Shown here one piece after another: positions 33,649 through 41,615 of a DNA stretch of 64,000 nucleotides. Position 1 is the first letter of the stretch. Each line of letters starts with the position of its first letter. The notes under the pieces are model-generated. The model was given only the letters and a program-made list of their open reading frames with translations, did not search any database and had not been told where the DNA came from. Source of the DNA: Oscillospiraceae bacterium (GTDB lineage Bacteria > Bacillota > Clostridia > Oscillospirales > Ruminococcaceae); NCBI GenBank assembly GCA_902363145.1, contig CABIZB010000001.1, positions 1,024,100 through 1,088,099 of the forward strand, read 5' to 3'. Position numbers and translations under genes: made by a program.

Positions 33649-34606
33649 ACTGAAAGATATTATAAAAGCAGAAATGGACACCATCACTACAGACAAGGAT
33701 ATCGCAGCTTCCGCCAAAAGACGTGCGGAAAGCACCGTAAAACACTCACACAGATACGGCACGGTCATTGCTGCCATATGTGCGGCTGCGGTAATGTGCA
33801 CAACAGTGGTATCGGCGGTAAAGTTTGGCTGGCTGAACGATCTGTTGGGTACTGCCTCATATTCCGAAGATGCCTTTGCACAGGTCGATGTAAGCATGAA
33901 AGATGTTCATTTGAGCAAGGGCGAAAATGCGCCGTCTGATATGGATTTCAGGCTGCTTGATGCGGTATCTGACGGTCAGTCGCTTATAATAAACTACGAG
34001 CTTTCGGGAACGTTTGATGAAGAGATAACAGAACGGCTGTTCTACCATTCCGCAAAGATAAACGACGATACAACCCGATTTGGATACAGTACGAAAAACA
34101 GCATTATTTCCGACGGAACACACTGTATGATAATATCAACCGCTCTTGGCATAAACGCCGGGGACAATATAATCCTTGCATTTTCAGGCTCTGACAGCCA
34201 TACCGAAATAGGCAGTGCGGATATGACCGTAAATGAAGATGTGCCAAAGCTTACAAAGGAAATACAGATAGGCAGTCCTGCTGTTTTGCGTGACCGCAGC
34301 AAGCCTTATACTGCCGAAAAGAATATAATAATCGAAAGTCTGAGCATATCCGCACTGACTGTAAGAGTAAATTATCTTGCAAAGGATAACAGCAATAACT
34401 TTATTTTCGGAGCCGATACCTCCATAGTTATGACGGACGGGCAGACCATATCGCCTGACTCTGTTTCGTCCTACAGCACTAAAGTTCCTGCCCAAAACGA
34501 CGCAGGATACTACAGTCAGCATTTTGATATATTGTGTCTTGATGTGATCGACCCCGACAATATTTCGGCAGTGGTGATAGGTGACCTTACAATTCCGGTT
34601 AAATAA
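33641..34606 (+). CDS. Membrane anti-sigma factor-like protein (DUF4179 type)
   Basis: A 321-residue protein: a short cytosolic N-terminus (MNKLKDIIKAEMDTITTDKD), one membrane helix (about 41-60, TVIAAICAAAVMCTTVVSAV) and a large extracytoplasmic domain rich in beta-strands, as in DUF4179 proteins encoded with ECF sigma factors. The gene overlaps the sigma stop by 8 nt, which supports a sigma/anti-sigma pair. The second ATG (33641) fits the GGGAG spacing better than 33635. Ligand unknown. Confidence 0.75.
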   Translation: MNKLKDIIKAEMDTITTDKDIAASAKRRAESTVKHSHRYGTVIAAICAAAVMCTTVVSAVKFGWLNDLLGTASYSEDAFAQVDVSMKDVHLSKGENAPSDMDFRLLDAVSDGQSLIINYELSGTFDEEITERLFYHSAKINDDTTRFGYSTKNSIISDGTHCMIISTALGINAGDNIILAFSGSDSHTEIGSADMTVNEDVPKLTKEIQIGSPAVLRDRSKPYTAEKNIIIESLSISALTVRVNYLAKDNSNNFIFGADTSIVMTDGQTISPDSVSSYSTKVPAQNDAGYYSQHFDILCLDVIDPDNISAVVIGDLTIPVK

Positions 34607-34615
34607 CATAGTCTC

Positions 34616-34647
34616 GGGCTGTTGCAGCGTCATGCTGTAACAGCCCC
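34616..34647 (+). terminator. Terminator between the two sigma operons
   Basis: GGGCTGTTGCAGC / GCTGTAACAGCCC with a five-base loop and a weak T-run. Confidence 0.7.
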
Positions 34648-34678
34648 ACTTTTATACCCATCGGAAAAAATCAAGCCC

Positions 34679-34707
34679 TTGCAAAAATTTCCTGTATCTG
34701 CTATAAT
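34679..34707 (+). promoter_or_regulatory. Promoter of the second ECF sigma operon
   Basis: TTGCAA (34679-34684), 17 nt and TATAAT (34702-34707), a sigma-A type promoter 114 nt before the ATG. Confidence 0.7.
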
Positions 34708-34734
34708 ATTTTTTGTATGAAATGAAAAATATCG

Positions 34735-34766
34735 TGCTTCTGAATTGTTTATAATATAGAAGCACT
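34735..34766 (+). promoter_or_regulatory. Hairpin in the leader of the second ECF sigma operon
   Basis: GTGCTTCT and AGAAGCAC (8-bp arms) enclose a 16-nt AT-rich loop in the 5' UTR. No T-run follows, so it may be an RNA stability or binding element. Confidence 0.45.
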
Positions 34767-34820
34767 TGTGCAGACTATCTGCATACCTCAAAAATCTGAA
34801 TAAGGAGGAAAACGGGAACA

Positions 34821-35336
34821 ATGTATTCGGGTTCAAACGGTACCTTTGATGACGAATACATCCGATATGTGCTTGATACCTACTCCGACCTGATAATCAG
34901 GCTGTGTTATTCATATGTGAAAACTATGCACGATGCCGAGGATATCGCTCAGGACGTTTTTCTTGAGCTTATCAGACGAAAGCCCGCCTTTACGGACAAC
35001 AACCATGAAAAGGCATGGCTGCTGCGAACGGCGGTGAACAAGTGCAAAAATCACCTGAAATCAGGCTGGGTCAGTAAAACAGTACCTTTAGAGGATAATT
35101 TGTCAGACTCCGCATTACAGACGGAGGACAGCGGTCTCGATGATACCAAGCGTGCGGTTCTGGAAGCTGTGAACAGTCTTCCCGAAAAATACCGCACAGT
35201 GATCCACCTGTTTTATTACAGCGGACTGAGTATCCAGGAGATAGCCGCCGCAAAACATATCAGTTCAGCCACCGTGGGCACTCAGCTGGCACGAGGGCGT
35301 GAGCTTTTAAAGAAAAAGCTGGGAGATGATTTTTAA
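34821..35336 (+). CDS. ECF-type RNA polymerase sigma factor, second of two
   Basis: A 171-residue sigma factor with regions 2 and 4 only. Region 2: LCYSYVKTMHDAEDIAQDVFLELIRRK, then KAWLLRTAVNKCKNHLKS (the latter the -10 helix). Region 4: LSIQEIAAAKHISSATVGTQLARGRELL. AAGGAGG ribosome-binding site. The next gene starts one base past its stop. It is only distantly similar to the sigma factor 1.2 kb upstream, so it is not a recent duplicate. Confidence 0.92.
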   Translation: MYSGSNGTFDDEYIRYVLDTYSDLIIRLCYSYVKTMHDAEDIAQDVFLELIRRKPAFTDNNHEKAWLLRTAVNKCKNHLKSGWVSKTVPLEDNLSDSALQTEDSGLDDTKRAVLEAVNSLPEKYRTVIHLFYYSGLSIQEIAAAKHISSATVGTQLARGRELLKKKLGDDF

Positions 35337-35337
35337 T

Positions 35338-36531
35338 ATGTCAGATTTTTCTAATAAATACAAGTCCGCTGTGGAGGAAATGAAGATCTCCCCTGATTTC
35401 AAGGAGCGGACCGAGAAAATGATGATAGAGCTGAGAGACTCGGAAAATGCTCCGAAGCGCAGTCATATCAGGCTTTACAGAAGCTTATCGGTAATAGCTG
35501 CCGCAGCAGCCTGCGTAGCCGTTGCTTTCTCGCTCAACAGGACAGGTGTTTTTGACAAGGATTCAGACCCCGCAGTTATCGTTACAGACACAATAGAAAC
35601 TCAGGCTTTGGAAACAACCGCAGATATCCCCGCAGAAGAGGCTCCCGTTCAGGAAGCATCCGAAGCAGACATTCCCGAGGCAGCATCAGTTGACGAATAT
35701 AGCATCGCAAGTGCAGACAGCATTCCCATACCCGATTTTACCGAACCCGTACATGACGAGACTGCTTCCGAAGTTACCGAAGCATCTATAGCTGTTTTTG
35801 AAGCTCCCGTTACAACAGCAGCAAGCGTTGTCGGCGAGTTCCATGACGCACAGGTGTCCGAACCTGCCAAAAAGGCTGAACCCGTGCCTCAGCCACCCGC
35901 TGAAACACATGCCGTAGCTCAGGAAGCCGAGCCTGAAGAAGCTGCCGAAGAAGAGCTTGAGCTGGAAAGCGCAGAATACACTCCCCCCGCAGGCAGTTAC
36001 ACAGGTTCCGATATCAACGACAGCGAAGATGAGACCGAGGACGACAGTGAATTATCCCCCTCGCTTCCCGAAGCAGGCGAAGGTGTCAGCGGCAGCGGCG
36101 ACGATATGGGCGCAGCTTTGGTATCCGATTTTTCAAGGGCAGAAAACTTCTCCGCCAAGGAAGCAGTAAGCGGCTTTAAGGCAGCCTCTTCCTCCGCAGT
36201 GATAATCCCCTCTGTCAGCGGATATGACGATGAAAACGGCAGCGTGACCTCCTACTCCTCCCGAAAGGTAAGAGGCATAAAGGATCTGGACAGCCTTGAA
36301 AAAGAGCTTTACATCTACACCGAAGACCAGACAGCATCGGCAGTAACAGCAGTTCCGTCCGACAGCAGATACATTGTAGATCTGGCAGACGATCAGGGAA
36401 ATTCTCTGCGTATCTACATTGGCAGCAGCTACATCTGCTTCTTGCTGACCGACGGCAGCCTTTTCAGCTATGACCTTACCGAAGATGAATACAGCGCCAT
36501 TGACAGCATTATAATGTCGCTTATAGCGTAA
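35338..36531 (+). CDS. Membrane anti-sigma-like protein with a long acidic extracellular linker
   Basis: A 397-residue protein: a cytosolic N-terminus (1-44, KISPDFKERTEKMMIELRD), one membrane helix (about 47-65) and an Ala/Glu/Pro-rich acidic stretch (about 85-260), followed by a C-terminal domain of ~110 residues (SSAVIIPSVSGYDD ... YICFLLTDGSLFSYDLTEDEY). Adjacent to an ECF sigma gene, it is the likely anti-sigma factor; the long linker would hold the C-terminal sensor domain away from the membrane, through the wall. The sensor domain is unrecognised. Confidence 0.7.
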   Translation: MSDFSNKYKSAVEEMKISPDFKERTEKMMIELRDSENAPKRSHIRLYRSLSVIAAAAACVAVAFSLNRTGVFDKDSDPAVIVTDTIETQALETTADIPAEEAPVQEASEADIPEAASVDEYSIASADSIPIPDFTEPVHDETASEVTEASIAVFEAPVTTAASVVGEFHDAQVSEPAKKAEPVPQPPAETHAVAQEAEPEEAAEEELELESAEYTPPAGSYTGSDINDSEDETEDDSELSPSLPEAGEGVSGSGDDMGAALVSDFSRAENFSAKEAVSGFKAASSSAVIIPSVSGYDDENGSVTSYSSRKVRGIKDLDSLEKELYIYTEDQTASAVTAVPSDSRYIVDLADDQGNSLRIYIGSSYICFLLTDGSLFSYDLTEDEYSAIDSIIMSLIA

Positions 36532-36550
36532 TTATGTTCTGAGTAAAAAT

Positions 36551-36593
36551 AAAAAAATCGGACTGTTGCAGTGTGCAGCAGTCCGATTTTTTT
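36551..36593. terminator. Bidirectional terminator
   Basis: AAAAAAATCGGACTG / CAGTCCGATTTTTTT, shared by the converging anti-sigma and PNPOx-family genes; it overlaps the stop of the latter. Confidence 0.92.
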
Positions 36594-37065
36594 ATTTTCT
36601 TGCTTTTGCCGTAAATTCGTCCGCCGTTATCTTGCAGACGCATATTTTTTCGGCCATGCTTTCGGCAAACTCATATTTTCTGTCCACACCCGTCTGGTGC
36701 TTCATAAGCTGGGTCAGGGCATTTATTTTTTCACCGACATCGGTGATGAACTCACACTTTCCGCTGCCTATGACGCTTTCAAAGCTGTATCCATAGGCGC
36801 AGTCGATTTTTCCCTCAATAAGCTTATGCTCTCCGTCCATCTCAAAGCATACATCTGAATTGGTTTTCAGGATATCTATTTTCCTGCCCTCAGCGGCGCA
36901 GTGGAAATAAAGGGTAAGTGTGCCGTTTTCATAGGTATATCCATAGTTCAGTGGCACAACATAGGGTCTGCCGTTATCGACCATGGCAAGGCGCATTACC
37001 TTGTTTTTTTCGATTACGGCAAGCTTTTCCTCTATGAAAGTTATTTCACGGTCTGATCTTCTCAT
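36592..37065 (-). CDS. Pyridoxamine 5'-phosphate oxidase family (NimA-like) flavoprotein
   Basis: A 157-residue protein with the split-barrel FMN fold: VMRLAMVDNGRPYVVPLNYGY, YFHCAAEGRKIDIL and CFEMDGEHKL are typical of the NimA/PNPOx-like subgroup. Such proteins bind FMN or heme; in some anaerobes they reduce nitroimidazoles. The exact substrate is unknown. Start ATG 37065, 14 nt after the galactosidase stop, so it may be the second gene of that operon. Confidence 0.85.
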   Translation of the reverse strand: MRRSDREITFIEEKLAVIEKNKVMRLAMVDNGRPYVVPLNYGYTYENGTLTLYFHCAAEGRKIDILKTNSDVCFEMDGEHKLIEGKIDCAYGYSFESVIGSGKCEFITDVGEKINALTQLMKHQTGVDRKYEFAESMAEKICVCKITADEFTAKARK

Positions 37066-37078
37066 ATTATCACATCTT

Positions 37079-39190
37079 TCAGTCAAGCTCTATCTCAAAA
37101 AGCCTTGCGGAATATTCACGGGGCATATTCACTGTAAGGCGGGAAAGCTCGGAGTTGTACTCAAACTCACACTCCCCGAAAGAGGGATAAATAAGCTTTG
37201 CTTCTCCACCTCTGCCATCGGTATATTTTGCCAGGTCAAGGACTATGCCGCTCTTTTCGCTGTTTCGTCTCCAGAGAGCAAGATAAAGCTTGTTTTCGCA
37301 TTTAAGTCCCAGCGATACCCATGGATCGGAGAACTCCGAAAGTCCAAGACACCAGAAAGGCACGGCGGTCCTTATATCCCCACGGATATCCTTGTAGCAG
37401 TCCAGTGCTTCCTTTACAAGAGCCTTGCGCTCGTCGCTGATATATACAAGATGTCCGCTCTGGTGTATTCTCAGCAGCATGGCGTTTACCATGTTGAACA
37501 CTACCTCTTCCCTGTCGCCCTCGGTAAGAGGATAGCTCCATATTGCCGACTGCTCGGGGCAAAGTCCTGTGGGAGAGTTTGCGGCAATGGTGGCATACAT
37601 TCTGTAGTCGTCCTGGTCGGAGGTTGACTGGATAGAATGCCTTTGGAGCATTGCATAGTCTATCCTCATGCCGCCGCTGGAGCAGTTTTCTATGATAAGG
37701 TCGGGATATCTTTCAAATACACGGTCAAGCCATGAGAGGTATGCACGCTCGTGCTGTAAAAGTCCGTCTCCCACGCTTTCGGCGTTTATCTCAGTGCCGA
37801 TGCCAGGCTCTATGTTGTAGTCCATCTTGATATATCCCACGCCGTAGTCACGTACCAGCCTGTCGATAACCTCGTCGGCATGAGCGACAACCTCGGGATT
37901 TCTGAAATCCAGCTGATAGCGTGAGCGGTCATATACCTTTTTGCCGTGGCGCATAAAGAACCAGTCATCGGGAACATTCTTTGCCTTGGGGCAGTTGATG
38001 CCCATGACCTCTATTTCAAGCCACACACCCGGGATAAGCCCCTTGGAGCGGATATAGTCCGTAACCTTTTTCATGCCCTCGGGGAAGCGCTCACGGGACT
38101 CCTGCCACTCGCCAACGTTATCCCACCATATGCCTGCGCTGTACCAACCTGCGTCAATGCAGAAATACTCGCAGCCTGCCTCCGCAGCAGCATCAATAAG
38201 TGGATATTCCTTTTCCGCAGTAGGGTCGCCCCAAAGGCAGTTCATATAGTCGTTGAAGATGATGGCAAGGCTCTCGTTATCCTTGTTTTTGCGGCGTATC
38301 ATTCGGCGGTAGCGGGTAAGCTCAGCCATGCTGCTGTCAAAACCGTGGGAAACGCCCACAGCCGCAGGAACGGTGGTGAACCTGTCCCCTGTTTTAAGTG
38401 TCTTGAACCAGTGGGACTGCTGCTCGCTGGGGCCGCTGAGAGCAAGGTACATATGTGCAGACTGGTCGGATATCTCCCAGTGCCATGAGCCGTTGTGCTC
38501 TATCTGAAAAAAGAGTGAGGTGCCTGTCTCGGTGTTCTCGATATATCCCATAGGCAGGTATTCCTTAGTTGACCAGTTGCCCGTGTTGGTGAAGTTTGCA
38601 GCCTTTGAGGAGCGCTGCTCGCTTGTTTTCTGAGACTGACCCAGACCCAGCTGAGGAAGAGTATAGGTCTGCCAGTCCATCTCACGCTGCCATGAGTTGT
38701 GAGGTACCTTTACCAGCATTTTTTCGTCACGGGGAAGAAGTCCCTCCTTTTCAATGCCTGTGTAATTGAAAAGGGAAACATACTCCAAGGTCTGTTCCTC
38801 CGCTCCCCTGTTCTCCACCTCGGTAACAAAGCGGGCAACGGAAATGCCGTCGTAAAACTGAATTTTCACGGTAACAAAAACGTCCGTCTCCTCGTCACGG
38901 GTAACAAATTCAAGCACCCTGCCAAGGTCGTTTCTGTAGTCTTTCCTGTCGTGATATTTCATGCGATAGCCGGGAGCGGTGACTATGTACTTTATTCCGT
39001 GGCGCTCATAGGGACGGTCAAAGCCCGAGAGTGATATCTCGGTAAGATTAAAGGCATTATCATAGTCCTTTGCCTTTATCTTACTTTCGTCAAAAGGCTC
39101 TGCGCCGAAATGCAGAAGCTTCAGCTGATCTTTGTCTGTTATCTCAAGGGTCATATAAATGCCGTTTTCAAATACGTTTATTCTTTCCAT
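37079..39190 (-). CDS. Alpha-galactosidase, glycoside hydrolase family 36
   Basis: A 703-residue enzyme that removes terminal alpha-1,6-galactose from raffinose-type sugars and galactomannan. It has the N-terminal beta-sandwich, then a TIM barrel with CIDAGWYS, the nucleophile in YIKMDYN (about residue 440) and the acid/base in TSDQDDYRM, plus ENCSSGGMRID that shapes the pocket. No signal peptide is seen, so it acts in the cytosol on imported oligosaccharides. Start ATG 39190. Confidence 0.95.
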   Translation of the reverse strand: MERINVFENGIYMTLEITDKDQLKLLHFGAEPFDESKIKAKDYDNAFNLTEISLSGFDRPYERHGIKYIVTAPGYRMKYHDRKDYRNDLGRVLEFVTRDEETDVFVTVKIQFYDGISVARFVTEVENRGAEEQTLEYVSLFNYTGIEKEGLLPRDEKMLVKVPHNSWQREMDWQTYTLPQLGLGQSQKTSEQRSSKAANFTNTGNWSTKEYLPMGYIENTETGTSLFFQIEHNGSWHWEISDQSAHMYLALSGPSEQQSHWFKTLKTGDRFTTVPAAVGVSHGFDSSMAELTRYRRMIRRKNKDNESLAIIFNDYMNCLWGDPTAEKEYPLIDAAAEAGCEYFCIDAGWYSAGIWWDNVGEWQESRERFPEGMKKVTDYIRSKGLIPGVWLEIEVMGINCPKAKNVPDDWFFMRHGKKVYDRSRYQLDFRNPEVVAHADEVIDRLVRDYGVGYIKMDYNIEPGIGTEINAESVGDGLLQHERAYLSWLDRVFERYPDLIIENCSSGGMRIDYAMLQRHSIQSTSDQDDYRMYATIAANSPTGLCPEQSAIWSYPLTEGDREEVVFNMVNAMLLRIHQSGHLVYISDERKALVKEALDCYKDIRGDIRTAVPFWCLGLSEFSDPWVSLGLKCENKLYLALWRRNSEKSGIVLDLAKYTDGRGGEAKLIYPSFGECEFEYNSELSRLTVNMPREYSARLFEIELD

Positions 39191-39214
39191 TGTATGATCC
39201 TGCCCTTTCAAGGT

Positions 39215-39382
39215 TTATTTTCGGGGATTATCCAAAGTATAGATTATGCAGGCGATACCCGATATCATTGAAAAAAGTATTGCTCCGCCCATAGCGTCAT
39301 TAAGGAAAGCACCTGCAATAAAGCCAACGAAGCCTGCAATTATCATAATTATTACTGATACAACAGTTCTGAATTTGCTCAT
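39215..39382 (-). CDS. Small two-helix membrane protein
   Basis: A 55-residue ORF with GGAG before its ATG (39382). It holds two hydrophobic helices (VVSVIIMIIAGFVGFIAGAF and GGAILFSMISGIACIIY) joined by a short loop. No family is recognised. It lies between the DinB gene and the alpha-galactosidase, 24 bp before the latter, on the same strand. Confidence 0.6.
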   Translation of the reverse strand: MSKFRTVVSVIIMIIAGFVGFIAGAFLNDAMGGAILFSMISGIACIIYTLDNPRK

Positions 39383-39394
39383 CGCAATTCTCCT

Positions 39395-39895
39395 TTATTC
39401 GTCAAATAGCCCTTTTTCCAGCTTATCAAAGCCGTCCGCACCCACAAACAAGGGGAATCTGCCTGTTTTTTCTATAGTAAGCCCGTTTATCATGCCTATA
39501 TGCACTGACAGATGCCGAAACTGCATAAGTATCAGCTCCAAACGGGTGTAAGGACAGTTCTTCGGGCACTCATTCAGCATGGTATCATCAAGGCTGTCCA
39601 GATACGCAAGGGTCTTGTCACGGACATGAGCCGCATAATCCAGAAGCAGCTCATCGCTCAGTTCCGCCTCGCAGGGGTTATCGGGATTGTCCATGCCCTC
39701 CTCGTGAAACTGCGGCTCGGTGAAGTCAAAGGGGTCAATGAACCACTTATCCGCCGAATGTATCATATGATAGGCATATCTCCATGCGGGAGCGCCGCAG
39801 ACAAGGGCGCTGCGGTCATATGTCCTGAGCATTGTTTCAAGATTTATGAAATTGGGGACAGTCTGCTTTTTTATCATCATGCAGACGGTGTTCAT
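39395..39895 (-). CDS. DinB/DUF664-like protein
   Basis: A 166-residue helical protein with the DinB-type metal site: a first His in YHMIHSADKWF and the pair in RHLSVHIGMIN. Members are thiol-dependent metalloenzymes or of unknown role. Start ATG 39895 after AGGTGATG, 17 bp downstream of queC on the same strand; the pairing has no obvious meaning. Confidence 0.75.
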   Translation of the reverse strand: MNTVCMMIKKQTVPNFINLETMLRTYDRSALVCGAPAWRYAYHMIHSADKWFIDPFDFTEPQFHEEGMDNPDNPCEAELSDELLLDYAAHVRDKTLAYLDSLDDTMLNECPKNCPYTRLELILMQFRHLSVHIGMINGLTIEKTGRFPLFVGADGFDKLEKGLFDE

Positions 39896-39912
39896 ATCAT
39901 CACCTGCTTTTA

Positions 39913-40593
39913 TCAGTACAGATCTATTCCGTTTGCAAGAAAGGCCGCACGGCGGTCACGGCAGGTTCCGCATACCTTGCATGGCTCGTCGCCGCCCTCA
40001 TAGCAGCTCCATGTCATTTCATAAGGCACACCAAGCTTCTTGCCCTCGGCAACAACTGCCGCCTTGTTCATTCCCGCAAAGGGAGCTTCAATTCTCAGCT
40101 GCTTTCCGCTGCCCTCATAAATGGCAGTGTTCATAGCCTCAACAAATGCCATAGAGCAGTCGGGATATGCGTTGCCTGCGGCATCATCGGCATGTGCGCC
40201 GTACATCAGCAGAGTGCAGCCCTTGGAAAGCGCTACACTTGCGGCTGTGGAAAGGAAAAGTCCGTTTCTGAAAGGAACATAGGTGGAAACGGGAGAACCA
40301 TCGGTCTTTTTGAGCTGGTCAGCATATGACTCGTGGGGTATCTCCACATCGGAGTTTGCCAGCAGCGAACAGTCGGAATACCGGAAAATAGTTGAAAGGT
40401 CAAGCTTTATATGTTCAACACCGTAATATTTTGCAACATTGTCCGAAGCTTCCATTTCCTTTTTGTGCTTCTGACCGTAATATATAGACAAAGCCACCAC
40501 ATTTTCCTTGCCATATCTGTGGCACGCCATAGCCAGCAGTGTAGTGCTGTCAACACCTCCGCTTGAAAGTACAAGAGCTTTTTCAGATGACAT
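39913..40593 (-). CDS. queC: 7-cyano-7-deazaguanine synthase QueC
   Basis: A 226-residue ATP-dependent enzyme making preQ0 in queuosine synthesis. The PP-loop is VLSSGGVDSTTLL (residues 7-19); the zinc cysteines near the C-terminus are CYEG...CKVCGTC. It also contains YGAHADDAAGNAYPDC. GGAGG precedes the ATG. The partners queD, queE and folE are not in this window. Confidence 0.96.
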   Translation of the reverse strand: MSSEKALVLSSGGVDSTTLLAMACHRYGKENVVALSIYYGQKHKKEMEASDNVAKYYGVEHIKLDLSTIFRYSDCSLLANSDVEIPHESYADQLKKTDGSPVSTYVPFRNGLFLSTAASVALSKGCTLLMYGAHADDAAGNAYPDCSMAFVEAMNTAIYEGSGKQLRIEAPFAGMNKAAVVAEGKKLGVPYEMTWSCYEGGDEPCKVCGTCRDRRAAFLANGIDLY

Positions 40594-40652
40594 ATTATTT
40601 ACCTCCGCAAATTTACTTTTATCATTATTATATCATATCGGGAGATAATGTC

Positions 40653-40701
40653 AATAAAAAAACCTGCAATGGAGCTTATTTCAAACTCACATTGCAGGCT
40701 T
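40653..40701 (-). terminator. Terminator after the ZIP gene
   Basis: CCTGCAATG / CATTGCAGG arms around an 18-nt loop, with TTTTTTT following on the minus strand. Confidence 0.85.
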
Positions 40702-40715
40702 TGTACATATGGATA

Positions 40716-41498
40716 TTATCCCAGTGCCACATCAAGTATCATCATTATCACAAATCCCACAGCAAAGAATATGGTGCCGATGTTGGAATGAGGCTCTTCG
40801 GACATCTCGGGGATAAGCTCCTCCACGACCACATATATCATAGCTCCTGCCGCAAAGCTGAGCAGATATGGCAGCACAGGAACTATAAGCCCCGCCGCAA
40901 GTATTGTTATCACCGCTCCCACAGGCTCGACCGCACCCGAAAGGATACCGTAAAAGCAAGCCTTACCCTTTGACATTCCCTCACTTTTAAGGGGCAGTGA
41001 GATTATGGCTCCCTCGGGGAAATTCTGTATGGCTATCCCCAGAGACAGCGCCAGCGCTCCCGCTGCGCTTATGGTTCCGTTTCCTGCTGCCATGCCTGCA
41101 TAAACCACGCCCACAGCCATGCCCTCGGGAATGTTGTGCAGCGTCACTGCCAGAACGAGCATGGTGGTCTTTTTTAGCTTGCTGTGAGGTCCCTCCGCCT
41201 GCTCGGCATTTATGTGCAGATGAGGGATAATGTTATCAAGGATAAGCAGGAACGCAATTCCCAGCATAAAGCCCGCAGCCGCAGGGATCCACGCCGCCTT
41301 GCCCATATCCGCCGACTGCTCCATGGACGGGATAAGCAGGCTCCACACGGAAGCCGCCGTCATTACTCCTGCCGCAAAGCCTATAAGCGCTCTGCGCACG
41401 GAGATATGGAACTCATTTTTCATAAAAAAAACACACGCCGCTCCCAGAGATGTTCCCAGAAACGGTATCAGGATACCTCTTATTATTTCTGCCGTCAT
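40716..41498 (-). CDS. ZIP family divalent metal transporter
   Basis: A 260-residue membrane protein with about eight helices. The ZIP metal sites are HNIPEGMAVG in helix 4 and QNFPEGAIIS in helix 5, as in ZupT-type importers of Zn, Fe and Mn. A histidine-containing loop (HLHINAEQAEGPHSK) lies between helices 3 and 4. A structured leader with a GTTAGC palindrome precedes it, suggesting metal-dependent control. Confidence 0.9.
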   Translation of the reverse strand: MTAEIIRGILIPFLGTSLGAACVFFMKNEFHISVRRALIGFAAGVMTAASVWSLLIPSMEQSADMGKAAWIPAAAGFMLGIAFLLILDNIIPHLHINAEQAEGPHSKLKKTTMLVLAVTLHNIPEGMAVGVVYAGMAAGNGTISAAGALALSLGIAIQNFPEGAIISLPLKSEGMSKGKACFYGILSGAVEPVGAVITILAAGLIVPVLPYLLSFAAGAMIYVVVEELIPEMSEEPHSNIGTIFFAVGFVIMMILDVALG

Positions 41499-41525
41499 AT
41501 TATGTTCCCCTTTCAGCTGTTATCA

Positions 41526-41541
41526 GTTAGCAAAAGCTAAC
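41526..41541. promoter_or_regulatory. Palindrome in the ZIP gene leader
   Basis: GTTAGCAAAAGCTAAC: six-base arms around AAAA, between the promoter and the ZIP start. It resembles DtxR/MntR-family operators built on TTAGC/GCTAA half-sites, but could equally act as an RNA hairpin. Confidence 0.55.
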
Positions 41542-41551
41542 CGCATACTAT

Positions 41552-41582
41552 TTGTAAAGCCGAAGATGACCTCGGCTTACAA
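41552..41582 (-). promoter_or_regulatory. Leader hairpin before the ZIP gene
   Basis: TTGTAA-GCCGA / TCGGC-TTTACAA (minus strand), a ~11-bp stem at the very 5' end of the predicted mRNA, followed by the GTTAGC palindrome. No terminator T-run. Confidence 0.5.
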
Positions 41583-41586
41583 TAAA

Positions 41587-41615
41587 AGTATATCACACTA
41601 TTTAAAGCGTGTCAA
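41587..41615 (-). promoter_or_regulatory. ZIP gene promoter overlapping the upstream stop codon
   Basis: TTGACA (41615-41610), 17 nt and TATACT (41592-41587). The -35 box contains the TGA stop of the GT2 gene. Confidence 0.75.

Noticed and set aside
41540..41582. yybP-ykoY manganese riboswitch before the ZIP gene
   Set aside because: The conserved yybP-ykoY loop sequences are not present; only two simple hairpins are seen.
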